Positions 1-10,200 of a stretch of 64,000 bases of DNA are shown here, in pieces (position 1 is the stretch's first letter; every line of letters begins with the position of its first letter). This DNA comes from Pomacea canaliculata (taxonomy: Eukaryota; Mollusca; Gastropoda; Architaenioglossa; Ampullariidae): positions 744,001-808,000 of the forward strand of contig NC_037602.1 in the NCBI RefSeq assembly GCF_003073045.1. The letters are read 5' to 3'. Below the pieces are notes generated by a model. It was not told the origin of the DNA, ran no database searches, and worked only from the letters and a program-made list of their open reading frames with translations. A program made the position numbers and the translations under genes.

Positions 1-40
1 GTAACATCAGCACTAAGTCATGTCTCTTCTCGCCTGCAGA

Positions 41-1180
41 GGTTTTTTTTTTTTTGTTGTTGTTTGTTTTTTCACAAGATCGCCGAGAAAATGAAAATCG
101 CTTTCTTCCAGGGTAAAAGAAAGAAAAGAGGAAAAAACTTTATGCTGGAGAAATAAAATTTATTGACCCTAATGGAAGTTTAAGTCCTTTATATACCTAC
201 ATCCTATCATTAATTATTCCAATCTTTCCTGAAAAAAGTAATATTAGACTTTTCTTTAAAACTAGGGAAATCAAATCAAAGAAACTTAAAAATATCCGTC
301 GTTGTAACAAAAGTTAGTAAAAGAATTTTAAATTCTTTCAATGCGCCGTACCGGAATTTTTTTTTTTCTACTTGTATTGTAAACTTGAACTCGTTACTAC
401 TTGTGCACACTTGTCAGAATTACTCTTGTGTAAGTCATCGTCATTATCGGAAAAAGTCCGCGACCTTTGTGAAAGATGTACATGGATGTGGCTTTAGTAT
501 CTAAAATTTCATTTTTGTGTTTTCTTTGCATTTGTGCAAGGCGACATCAGATATCGTTAGAACCTTTGTAGTAGGCTTGTCTGTAATGAAAGTCCTGATG
601 AATAATGATTTTTCGTATATGCTAAACGAAGAAGAAATAAATTTTGAGAGGAATCTTACTTTTAAAACTCACTCGGTATTTTTTTTTTTTTTTAAGCTCT
701 ATTTTTTTTTTTTACAGTGGACAAGTTAGTGTAACAGTTTAAGTAATTAAAATCTCGTGATTAAGCTTTTCGCTCATTCAACGGCAACCAATTAATTATG
801 TTATTTCAGCTCCATTCTAGATTTTTCATCGTCATTTTTCTAAAGGAAGGTATTTTACAAGATAACATTTTCCTCAGACATCGTATCATGTGACAGAAGC
901 TCACATCTCACTGATGTCACTCGTTTCCATCATCTGTGTAAGGTGTCCACCGGGCTCCCTGTCGCTGTCAGATGACGACTGACAACAAGAACGACGACGT
1001 CTGTGTCTCAGATGTTGAGGGAATGGCAGTTGGAGAAGGCAGGAAGCAGACGGTAAGTTCCCGACCTCTCACTGACACACAGTGACACACAGTGACACAC
1101 AGTGACACACAGTGACAATCTCGTCCTCGTGTGACGGTCAGAGTGTAAAGTTCAGTCTGCTACACTCACAGGACTTCTTG
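41..1180. repeat. Non-coding segment of tandem unit 1 (copy A of three)
   Basis: This stretch aligns by eye with copy B (about 2240-3125) and copy C (about 7745-8890). Shared landmarks in order are a GATCGCCGAGAAAA-like block, a purine-rich AAAGAAAG run, a TACATGGRTGTGGCTT-like block, CGACATCAGATATC, a TCAATAATTGAAGTC-like block, and a GGCAGGARGCAGACGGTA block near 1040. In every unit it sits on the 3' side of the minus-strand receptor remnant, so it is downstream flank or spacer carried along by segmental duplication. No coding potential was recognised in it. Confidence 0.75.
1072..1117. repeat. 10-bp tandem repeat (TGACACACAG)
   Basis: About four and a half near-perfect copies of TGACACACAG. 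The equivalent place in copy C (near 8790) lacks the expansion, so the array grew after the segment duplicated. Confidence 0.85.
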
Positions 1181-1202
1181 CTTGAAAGGCTTCAAACTCG
1201 CT

Positions 1203-1256
1203 GTTGTTGTTGTTGCTGTTGTTGTTGTTGCTAATGTTGTTGATGTTATTGTTGAA
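1203..1256. repeat. (GTT)n microsatellite
   Basis: Imperfect GTT/GCT trinucleotide run. It lies exactly where the receptor body would be expected between the copy A segment and the receptor 5' flank at 1311, so it may mark the deletion junction. Confidence 0.8.
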
Positions 1257-1310
1257 ACAGAAACACCATTATAGTTGAAACAACACCAAAGCCACAAGAT
1301 GGCGCCGTGT

Positions 1311-1495
1311 AGACTCACTTGTCGTCTGTCTCGTAGATTCAGTAATTACGTCCCCTGGACTGACGCGGGGAATGAACTCGGGCAGTGGCCGCCTCACGCA
1401 GTTGTCGGACCTGACGGTAACGAGTGAAGCATTGCATAGACGCCATAGCGCGTTCTCTGTCGTTGTTGTCAGGGTAACTGTCTGAAGCTGCAACA
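1311..1495 (-). pseudogene. GPCR 5' flank remnant, unit 1 (receptor body lost)
   Basis: This matches the 5' flanks of the receptor copies at 7160-7330 and 10045-10200. Shared features are ATTCAGTAATTACGTCCC, GACTGACGCRSGGAATGAACTC, GGGCAGTGGC, CAGTTGTCGGACCTGA and GTAACTGTCTG. The initiator region of the neighbour gene (start codon at 7188) corresponds to about 1340. Left of 1311 the similarity stops and no TM segment follows, so the coding body has been deleted. It is the most decayed of three tandem receptor units. Confidence 0.65.
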
Positions 1496-1496
1496 T

Positions 1497-1672
1497 AATA
1501 ATAATAATTATGAAAATTTGTAAAGCGCATCCCAAGGAGTATGCTCTTAGCTCCTAGGAACAAGAACGAAGCATGGACGACATATAAGAGACAGGAAAAC
1601 AAACAAATAACATATGAGCTGTAAAAGACTAAAACCAAATACAGAAATCGCAAAGAAGAAATCAAATATCAA
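1497..1672 (+). repeat. Dispersed repeat, copy 1
   Basis: It begins with an ATAATAATAATT run, then has GTAAAGCGCATCCCAAGGAG, GCTCTTAGCTCCTAGGAACA, AGAACGAARCATGGACR and GAGCTRTAAAAGA blocks. The same order occurs at 28898-29112. The GTAAAGCGC-like core suggests a SINE or short DNA element, but no terminal repeats or target duplication were identified. Confidence 0.55.
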
Positions 1673-2239
1673 CAACTGGTGGGGTATTTAATTATATGTT
1701 CAAGTGCTTTGTTTATTATTCCAAATAGCTAGCAAAACTTATAAAACTTATGCTTTCCTACGTATTATATCTATTATAAGTAAGTGAAGTTTAATAATAA
1801 TTTATATTGTGTTCTATTTATTATACCAATTAACAAACGATACGATTTATATTCATGCCGTAAATCAAAACTATAAACTAAATTTGAATCACACGTTATT
1901 TCTAAATAAGTGTTTAAAGCACGTGTTTCTTTAATCGATTATTTACAATTAGACGAATTTTATTTAAGTATAATTAGGACTCTTAATCTCTGCCTGGGCT
2001 AGTTAAGATTCTGTCTTACGTATCGCACCTTAATATAATCACGTGACTCACTACTATAAACTGTACCCGACAGAAAACACTTCTTTCAATAATAACTTAC
2101 ATCTTCAGTTCAGAAATACGTTCAGATTAAATGTTTTTCTTGTCGAATCTCATTAATAACAGACGTGAAAGTACAAAGAAACCTCTTCTTTGGGGGACAA
2201 GTTTAAGGATAGTCATTTGAAATCTGGCAGAGTGTCAGC

Positions 2240-3125
2240 AGTAAGTTGTACTTGTTTTTACTTCCTCGGTTTTGATCAGATCACCGAGAATAAGGAAGAG
2301 GGCTACCCTCCGGAGCAGGCCCGTTCTTAGCCCCCGCGGGGCCCGAGGCAAAGGGCATGTGCGGGGCCCTCACGCCACGATCACACGGTTTTAGTTGGGA
2401 TCTAAAGTCACTTTTTTCCTCAGGGATATCTCGTCTTTTATCATTGACAGCACGCTGCATACACATTACAACATAAGCCTACGATTAATTTATTTGTAAC
2501 GTTCGTCAATAGGTTACAACGAAGGGAACCGTACAGTCTGCAGTCGTAGTTGAGGTTGAGTTGAGCGGGGCCCCTTGAAGCGCGGGGCCCTAGGCAGATG
2601 CCTCGTCCGCCTGCCCCTAAGCACGGCCCTGCTCCGGAGGGAAAGAAAGAAAATGGAAGAGGAATTCATAATGTCATATGGCGAAACGTCTGTTAACAAT
2701 CTCACCCTATCTTCCTTCCTATCCCCAGAAAAAATTGAAATATCAAAGAAGAATACTTGAGTCTTCCGCATGTCACAGATATCACAGAAAAATAAAACAA
2801 TTACATCTACGTAACGAGGAAATGTCGGAGTTTGTTTTTCTATTCTAAACTTTCTGCTCGTCACAGCTTGTGCACTCCTGTCACAGTCTTTGTAAGTGTC
2901 TTCCAGACTAATGAAGGGGCCCAAGATATTCATGAAACAAGTACATGGGTGTAGTGTAAGCGCCTAATGCCAAATTCATGAACAAATTAATATTTAACTG
3001 TGTTCATCTTTAACTGTACGAGCCGACATCAGATATCTTTAGAACGTACATATTATGTTTATCAATAATTGAAGTCTTGACAAGGAAATTACTTTCAGTT
3101 AATAGATGAAGAAAAGGTTCAAACT
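2240..3125. repeat. Non-coding segment of tandem unit 2 (copy B), split by a MITE
   Basis: This is the second copy of the segment seen at 41-1180 and 7745-8890, interrupted by the hAT-type element at 2316-2631. To the right of the element the order of shared blocks resumes: AAAGAAAG purine run, TTGTGCACTCCTGTCA, ACATGGGTGTAGTGT, CGACATCAGATATC, then TCAATAATTGAAGTCTTGAC. The uninterrupted versions in copies A and C act as empty sites for the insertion. Confidence 0.7.
2316..2631. mobile_element. Non-autonomous hAT-type MITE with perfect 8-bp TSD
   Basis: The left end reads CAGGCCCGTTCTTAG and the inverted right end reads CAGGGCCGTGCTTAGG, so there are terminal inverted repeats of about 15 bp starting with CAG. 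The flanking octamers at 2308-2315 and 2632-2639 are both CTCCGGAG, a perfect 8-bp target duplication as expected for hAT transposition. The interior has GCGGGGCCC-type subterminal repeats and no transposase. A related element sits at 45647-46132. Paralogous empty sites exist near 105-120 and 7780-7795. Confidence 0.85.
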
Positions 3126-3168
3126 AATGCACGTATGTAACTAGATGCTCGTTTTCATTTTGATTTAC

Positions 3169-3450
3169 TTATCCGTTGGCCAGCCTGGCAGTCACCGTCG
3201 TCGCTGTGACGATCCTGGTGCTGATCTCCGCCATCCAGCTGCCATCTTTAGACAGGTTGGCTTCCAGGTAGTCAATCTGTTGACCTCTTCAAGCTGTGCT
3301 CCGCTCATGCAAGTCTCTGCTTTGTCGTTAGCGTTGACCATGACTATGGCCTTCAACATTTCCTCAACATCTTGGTCTCCCACCTTCTCCAAAGTGAGCT
3401 CGTGGTTGATTGATTGGATTTCTGCCTTCAGCAGTCATGCCAAAGTCGAT
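3169..3450 (-). mobile_element. LINE reverse-transcriptase fragment (degenerate)
   Basis: On the minus strand one frame reads KAEIQSINHELTLEKVGD, then AETCMSGAQLEEVN. After a frame change near 3270 it reads IDYLEANLSKDGSWMAEIST, then RIVTATTVTARLANG and a stop. The pattern 'GxxLEEVxxFxYLGxxxxxDGSxxxEIxxRIxxAxxxxARL' is the well-known stretch just after the RT palm in many non-LTR elements, so I read this as a short 3' RT remnant. The first F.YLG is already altered to I.YLE. There is at least one frameshift and no poly(A) or endonuclease. The exact clade is not assigned. Confidence 0.6.
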
Positions 3451-3464
3451 AAGACAAGGACATG

Positions 3465-3594
3465 GTATAGTGCATAGTGTATAGTGCATAGTGCATAGTG
3501 CATAGTGCATAGTGTATAGTGTATAGTGTATAGTGTATAGTGTATAGTGCATAGTGTATAGTGCATAGTGCATAGTGCATAGTGTATAGTGTAT
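3465..3594. repeat. 7-bp minisatellite (TAGTGYA)n
   Basis: About 18 copies of TAGTGCA or TAGTGTA abut the right end of the LINE fragment. The position next to a non-LTR remnant suggests expansion from, or beside, that remnant. Confidence 0.95.
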
Positions 3595-6198
3595 GTGAAA
3601 GAAAGCTAGTGACGTGGAGAGAGAGCAAGCAATAAATAGAAATAGTGTTGTGGGTGTGTGTGTGGGTGTGAGCGGGTGTGAAGAAAGAAATAATTTGGGG
3701 TGTATAAATATTAACTCGAATGGAGTTTGCGAGTGTGGACGTGAGTGTGGTTGGTATTTGTGTAGCAAGTGGCAGCCATCAAGTCAAGTTGTGTTTCTTC
3801 TTACAATGCTCAGTGATTGAAGGATTGTGGTCTGTCACCGCACTTCTACAAAAGAGGCTGACATCAAATGTTTTGTTGCTTTAATTGTTTTAAATTTTAA
3901 CATATGTTTTAGCTATAAAAAGTATACAATACTGGGTGGAGCAGGTACCCGAGAAACTAGAGCACTGGCGTCCAAACTAAGAGTGCACTCTGTACCCCGC
4001 TGTCCACCAGCTGTCGGTTGTGTATACCCGACTCCCTGTTGAGGAAGACAAGGCAGCGAAGGTGAGGCGATGGTACATAAAGCTCGCTCCCACAAAATGA
4101 AGTCTCTAGCACCTTAATCCCCAAGTATCTGGTCAGGACACGACCGTTACCTTCCGTTAGACAATACTGGATTCAGTCAAATATTTTATTGGATTGTTTA
4201 TTTGATATTTTATTGACAGCGATTTGGTAACCTAATTTAAAACAACATAGTTTAGCAGCAACAACAAAAAAAAAAAAAAAAAAATAGTAAGATATTGCAC
4301 ATATTTTTGTGACTTAACATCAAATGTAATTTGTTTTGCTTTGGAAAATAATATTATATATGATGTTCCGTATAGCTTTAGCTTTATATTGCCGCTGTCT
4401 GCATCACTACTCAGGTTGATGTTATATAACTATAACTTGTGCACAACCCAGTAAAAATAGCAAATGTCAGGTAAGCATACAAAACTGGCGATAAAACAAA
4501 ACTTGAAAGATAAGTTTAATCTTGATAACTAGATATAAAATATTTAGTCAAGAAGATTCAGAAGCAGTATTTAAAAATATCCCATCGTCATCCTCGTCCT
4601 CTACACCACCGCCGCCACACCACCACCACCACCAACAACACCAAGAAGTCATTATCATTATTGTTTTCAGTATTTGGAAGTTATATTACTAATAAATGAA
4701 ACCAACAATTCGTGGTATTAGCTAAAGAATATTAGAGATTGGATTATTGGGATTTATTGTATATGTTTAGTGTCTTACTTTATTGCACTTGACAAAATGG
4801 TATTAACTACTTCTATTTGAATATAACTCTAATAAGATTACTGTAATTATATGTTCATCTTTTGTATGAAATAAATCAACAGTCCAGAAATTCAACCTGG
4901 ACACGTCTCCTGCCGTTCTGAATCCATTTCTAACAGAACAGCAGTTTACAAAATGAGTGAAATGTGTATTTTATTTAGTAGTTAATTAGAAAATAGCCGT
5001 TGGTATTTTTAACCTTTTATTTTAACCTCCACGATATGTTTATAAGATATGTAGACGTGTACATTAATTCTTGTAGTATTTCACCGAAAGACTGAACGGC
5101 CGATGTCATGGCACATTAATCATCGTGTGATTCAAAATACAATACAGTGTATTTGGAATAGCTAGACAGTCTGTAGAAGACAACAGACCTAACGACAAGA
5201 ACAGAGTTACAACTAATACTCAGATGTAGGTTTCCAAGCTAACAAACTGACTGGCAGCCATGCTGCTTCATTAGTTTGTTCACCTGTAAACAACCCTTTT
5301 CTGTCAATCCGCGCTTTAAGTTCAATTTATAGAAAATAATTGTTGTCCATGACTAAGGTTAGTGCAGCAAACGAAAGTTCTGGATTGATCACGTGCAGAA
5401 AAAGATTCTTGAGCTTCTTCATCGGACGTGGATTTATGAGCGGAAATTGTTGCAAACATTGAAAAGGTATCCGACAGTAGTGATAATGTTCAGTGAAACC
5501 TGAGAAAAAATATAGAAGTCTTGATGAAAACCCAAGGTTGACCTCGTACAATGCAAACTTCAGTCCGTTAATACAGACATCTTCACACCTGACAATGGCG
5601 CTGCCTCTCACTAGCAACTTGCACAAGTGCTCAGCAGGTGACAGTTATTATCAACGGTGTTGCTCATGCAGACGACATGGATTGTTCTCAAGTGGGTAGA
5701 GGATAGCAAAAGACAGACACACATCAAGATTGTTACACCAGGAAGCACTAACCGCATTCACGGTTGGACAAATCGCGGAATAAGACGAGTGGAATAATAA
5801 ACCTGTGAGGTAAATAAACTTTGTTTCCTGTAAACATAAATAAAGGACCAGCTTAGAAGAAAACAATTTCTTGTCCTCTTCCAAGATGAAAGGGACGTCT
5901 TTGGAAGAGAACATTTAACGGCGTCCACATCTCTATAGGGTCCTCCAGGTACACTTGGTGACAACGCTGAACAACACTCATCAAAACAGAAAAGTTCTCT
6001 GTGTGTGTGTGTGCTTGCGCGCGCGTGTGCTCGAGAGTGAGTGAGTAGGAGAGAACATATGGCAATAAAGCACACATAAACGAGGAAAACAGATGAAGAG
6101 AAAAGTTAATATGGAAACAGATGGTGTTTCATGCTCTCCTTACAACTGATAGACCACAGCTAACTTTGTCTACAGTTCACCGCATCTGTACACGTGTC
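3595..6198. other. Intergenic, AT-rich, with SINE fragment and A-tract
   Basis: It holds a diverged SINE at 3935-4160, an A-tract at 4265-4286, an imperfect CAC run near 4600-4635 and otherwise AT-rich unique sequence. Open frames such as the minus-strand one at 5327-5626 show no recognisable family, splice structure or composition difference. I see no gene here. Confidence 0.5.
3935..4160 (+). mobile_element. tRNA-derived SINE, diverged copy
   Basis: The right half aligns with the better preserved copy at 45305-45535. Shared order: CCCAGCTGTT-like block, AAGGCAGCGARGG, GAGGCGATGG, CATAAAGCTSGCYCC, CACAAAATGRAGTCTCTA. The tRNA-like head is too worn to show a clear B box. No target duplication was identified. 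Confidence 0.5.
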
Positions 6199-7188
6199 CT
6201 AACACAACACAAGACTTCGCAGCGTTTGCTTGAACTGCTGATCCAGGCTAATGTACACGAAGAAACTGATGACAGAGTTTAATGCCACAAGGGCGTTCAT
6301 AGTAACGTTTCCATGACAACCACTAAATTACACAGTCGTCTCCAGGGGCGATAATGGCCGGTACTAGGAGTCGCGGGTCAAGACGTCAAGACACGTGGAC
6401 TGACGCACGCGATGTAGATACCGGAAATGACGACAAGCATTCTTAGTCAGACGCGATCTCTTCCACTCAGCTGTTAGAAGAATGGCCTTGGAACATCTAT
6501 TTCTCCATTTCATGGCACGATTTAATTTAAAACTACTGTGATCGTGGTGGTTACGGCCGTTACAGCAAGGGAAAGAAAAAGGAACAACAGAAAACATTAC
6601 CGAGTGCCACGGAGTCCAGGATGTCAAGAAAGGCCTTGTTCTCGTCCAGGTAGAAGGTGGAGGGGATGACGAGCACTGTGGCTCTACCTGAGAGTCGGAA
6701 TAATAGGCACAGGCTGTGTCGTAGCTAAAGACAATGATCTGACCGCTGCAGGCCAGAGCGAGACTCGCGACCCCAAATATGACCCAAAAGCCTCGCCTGG
6801 ACACCAGACTCTGCACCTGTAGAGGGAGGGCGATGTGCACACATCTGTCTACTGAGATGAGCGTGGAGACGAGGTTGGCGATGACGGCGATAATATCGGG
6901 GATGCACACAAGACGGAGACGAATAAACAAAAAGTTTACGCGTACTCTAACTTCTTTTCCAAACATCATCTCAAGTGTGAAATTAAAGTATCGGGCATAA
7001 AGGGCTATTATAAACAGAAGATCGAGCAGAGACAACATAAACAGCAGCGTGTTGACTCGACCCTGTAAACCTTGTCTATAAAAGACGACGCAGTTGAGGA
7101 CATTGGTGATAATACCAACAACAAACAACAGCGGGAGAACTGCGACATAGGTTACAGTTGAAATCGTCTCTCTCGTTAATTCAGTCAT
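6199..7188 (-). pseudogene. Class A GPCR, chemosensory-receptor-like, pseudogene (unit 2)
   Basis: The length (990 nt) matches the intact single-exon relative at 14335-15342. From the ATG at 7188 the frame is open through TM1 (GIITNVLNCVVFYRQG), TM2 (MLSLLDLLFIIALYA), TM3 with SVDRC in place of DRY, TM4 and the ECL2 start. The reading then jumps frame. FYLDENKAFLDILDSV (before TM5), VTAVTTTITVVL (TM5 end), the TM6 motif VVISGIYIAC and the TM7 block NALVALNSVISFFVYISL are all present but in different frames, with a stop at 6199. I count at least three disruptions. Order and length are preserved, so the damage is small indels rather than deletion. It lies in tandem unit 2. Confidence 0.85.
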
Positions 7189-7330
7189 TAAGTCCCCCGG
7201 ACTGACGCACGGAATGAACTCAGGGCAGTGGCAACCTTAAACAGTTGTCGGACCTGAAGAATACAAGCGAAGTATTGCTGGGCAGGTCATGTGTGGTCGC
7301 TGCCATGGTAACTGTCTGCAATGAAATAGA
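7160..7330 (-). promoter_or_regulatory. Conserved GPCR 5' flank (unit 2)
   Basis: The roughly 150 bp upstream of the start codon at 7188 are shared with 1311-1495 and 10045-10200, in better agreement than the intervening spacers. It may be a 5' UTR or promoter carried with the receptor. No TATA or Inr could be assigned. Confidence 0.4.
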
Positions 7331-7744
7331 AGGTTACGGTTACTGCTACTCTGAAATGGAGTATACTTAGAGTAAGTCTTATCTGCCTGTAAAACCATGT
7401 GCAGATTAACTTCGACCAAGCATTTAAAAAAGATAAAAGCTTTAAAAAATAAAAGTCAATTATGATCAAAGGGAAACGAATCGCCGACAACACGCAATGT
7501 TTCAAGGCGGTGGTTTATCTGTCTACTAACTTTACCTACAATTTGAAACAGTTTTTACCAGGTGTCCTGTCCTGTTTACTATTCCCATCACTCAGCGTTG
7601 TTTCGCTGTCATCCTCATTGAATCTCCTTGATGACAGATGGGTAAATGCAAATATATCTCCTTCTGCGTACACGTTGTTGGTCATGTGACACGTGGCACA
7701 AATATAGCACCCCCCCACGTCCTCCCTGATTTTACTGGCTCAGT

Positions 7745-8890
7745 TTTTGAACAGATTGTTGAGAAAAGGAAAATCGCTTTCCTCCAGTGTGAAAGAGATA
7801 AAAAGAAAGACTTTATGTATGGAGAAAAAATATATAAGCTAATAGTAAGTCAAGTCCATTATGTACGTATACTCTTTAAGTACCTTTCGGTCTGAGATAA
7901 TTATTCCAATATTTCCTGAAAATGCTGTAATAAAATTGGATATTTTTAAATAACAGAATTAACAGCAGACAAACCCTGAACAAATCCATCGTTAACAATT
8001 TGTATAATAATTGTAATTTCTGCACCATACCTGCTTGTTGCTCGATTTATGTTCTACACTTCTGGTTGCTGCTGTTGCCCACCTGTCATCGTACATTATC
8101 GGGAATCATCAGGGTCCTGGTTACAGAAGTACATGGGTTCGGCTTTGTGTCTATAGCGAAGTTCAGGAGAATTTTACTGTTTAACTGTGTTTTTCTGTGG
8201 CTGTACCCGCCGACCTCTCACGTGTAGAAGGAAGGGAGCAGGTTTGTCAATAATTGAAGTCTTGGCGACAAAATGAATTTCGTTAATAGATAAGACAAGA
8301 TTTATTTTTTAACTGAATCTTATTTTTAAATCTGTTTTGGAACCAAGCTTTTTGTATCTGTTCTATTTTCTTTTTTACTTTTCCTTTTTTAAGGTTGATG
8401 CAGTGAGTCATGCAAGAAGTTAAGAAATTAAAAGTTTTTTTTTCCCTCACACGGAAAAACTAAAAAAAAATTAATTATAGCTTTTCCTTTTCGTAATTTT
8501 GGATTCTTCTTTTTTAACCCTTCGGTTTTATGAGAGATTTTTCTATCGTGATGTTTGTTAAGGAAACATTATCGCTCAAGGAGCGAAATTTCGACTCAGT
8601 CATTGTGTGTCTTGCTGTGAAGTTCACATCTGATCTTCAGTTCACATCTGTCAGTTGTTTCTATTGTCTTCTGTCAGATGTTCACTGGTGCTTCCTGTCG
8701 CTGTGAGAGAACAATTAAAACCAATCTGACCATTGTGTTGCAGATGTCAGTAAAGGCAGGAGGCAGACGGTAGGTTCCTGACTACTGACATTACATTGAC
8801 AGTCTCGACAGGGTCAAAGTGTAAAGTCCACTGTCATCTCAGTCTTCCTGGGTCACCAGACTTCTTGTACTAAGTGCTTAAAAACTTGCA
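7745..8890. repeat. Non-coding segment of tandem unit 3 (copy C)
   Basis: This is the third copy of the segment at 41-1180. Examples of correspondence: GAAAATCGCTTTCCTCCAG (7770s) with GAAAATCGCTTTCTTCCAG (about 92-110); AATTATTCCAATATTTCCTG (7890s) with AATTATTCCAATCTTTCCTG (about 213-232); ACATGGGTTCGGCTTTGTGT (8130s); GGCAGGAGGCAGACGGTAGG (8755). There is no MITE here, so it preserves the pre-insertion state. Confidence 0.7.
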
Positions 8891-9900
8891 TACATCGAGA
8901 AAATCGCTTACTGGGCCGAGCTTGGTGCTGCAGTCGCCGAGTAAATGTTCTTTGTTTGTATTGACTTCATGACCCTTTACACGTGTTCGCAAGGCTCCTC
9001 GACTTCTGTCTTCATTTGTGAAAGTCGGAGTAACTACGGACCAGGAGGACATTGAGGGTGTGACAGCCTGCCGATGATGGGTGCACAGTCGATGACGGCT
9101 TCGTCTACATCTTTACCTACAAAAGGCTCACATCATGCTCGTGTCTGGCATCGTCTCGTCAGTTGCTCTCTTACCTCTGACCTTTACTTGTTCCACAATA
9201 TCCCACACTTTCCGTTTAAGCTCTTACGTGAGCTACATTAGTGTAATGTGGACAGTCTACGTTGTACTGGACATTTCTTTCTCTCTCTCCCCTCTCTCTC
9301 GGTCCTCTCGCACACTTTTCGATGCTACAACCCTATTGCTTGCCAATGGGGTGCGCAGATTTCGACCTACCCGGCATGAAGTTGTAAAAGTTTACATACC
9401 TTTGCTTTTTACAATTCACTGGGTTTTCTTGCCTTTTTTTGATTAATGTAGTGATTTTATTACTTCTACTTAGTCCGGAGTCAAGATTTAAGACGTCGCG
9501 GCCTCCGAATGACGCCTTCTGGAAACGTCTGATCGAGATCAAGCCTCGCTGTGTTATTATCTAGATATTGATCAACAAGAATCGTGATGATACATGGTTT
9601 GGGACATACATGCATGTATAGTATTCCCCTGAGATCTTTTCTAAAATATATTTTTATTGTAAACTATTGGCTGAGTGTTTTATTTTAAACTTTAGGATAA
9701 CAGGTTGTATTGTAAACTATTATTAAGCTCTTTGGGAAATGATTTTCACTGGAGTGTGACGGACATTCTGAGGTCGATCCGCCAGTAACCTGCAAGGGAC
9801 GTAACTGTGGCCACTCTGTAAACTGTCACGTGTACACCTGATTTGCTCGCTGTGAGTGGGTGTAAGTAAAGTTACAGTATACTGTTATATAATATCTAAA
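8891..9900. other. Spacer of unit 3
   Basis: Unique sequence between the copy C segment and the truncated receptor. A plus-strand open frame at 9135-9446 is hydrophobic in places but has no recognisable family or splice structure. Nothing is called. Confidence 0.4.
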
Positions 9901-9904
9901 TAAA

Positions 9905-10200
9905 GTGTCACTATAAGACAATATAAACAGCAGTCTGTTGACCCGATCTTGCTCACCTTCCTATAGAAGACAAGGCAGCTGAGGACATTAGTGATAATAC
10001 CAATAACAAACAACACTGGGAGAACTCTACATAGGTGATTCTTGTAACCATCTCTCGGACTGACTTAGTAATCAAGTCCCGGGACTACTGCAGGGAATGA
10101 ACTCTGGCTGTGGCAGCCGTAAGCAGTTGTCGGACATGAAGGTCACTAAGGAAACATAACTTGTGAGTAATTTGTGGTCGTTGTCATGGCGACTGTCTTC
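9905..10200 (-). pseudogene. Truncated GPCR remnant, TM1 only, plus 5' flank (unit 3)
   Basis: On the minus strand a TM1 block reads LPVLFVIGIITNVLSCLVFY, nearly identical to the unit 2 receptor (LPLLFVVGIITNVLNCVVFY). A worn TM2 start follows (similar to the GRVNTLLFMLS part of unit 2, in another frame), and similarity ends near 9905. The start-codon region is damaged: nearby frames contain a stop. The 5' flank (10045-10200) matches 7160-7330 and 1311-1495. The remainder of the receptor is gone. Confidence 0.75.

Noticed and set aside
3364-3768. Minus-strand frames with YTLYTMHYAL repeats
   Set aside because: Product of the 7-bp TAGTGYA array.
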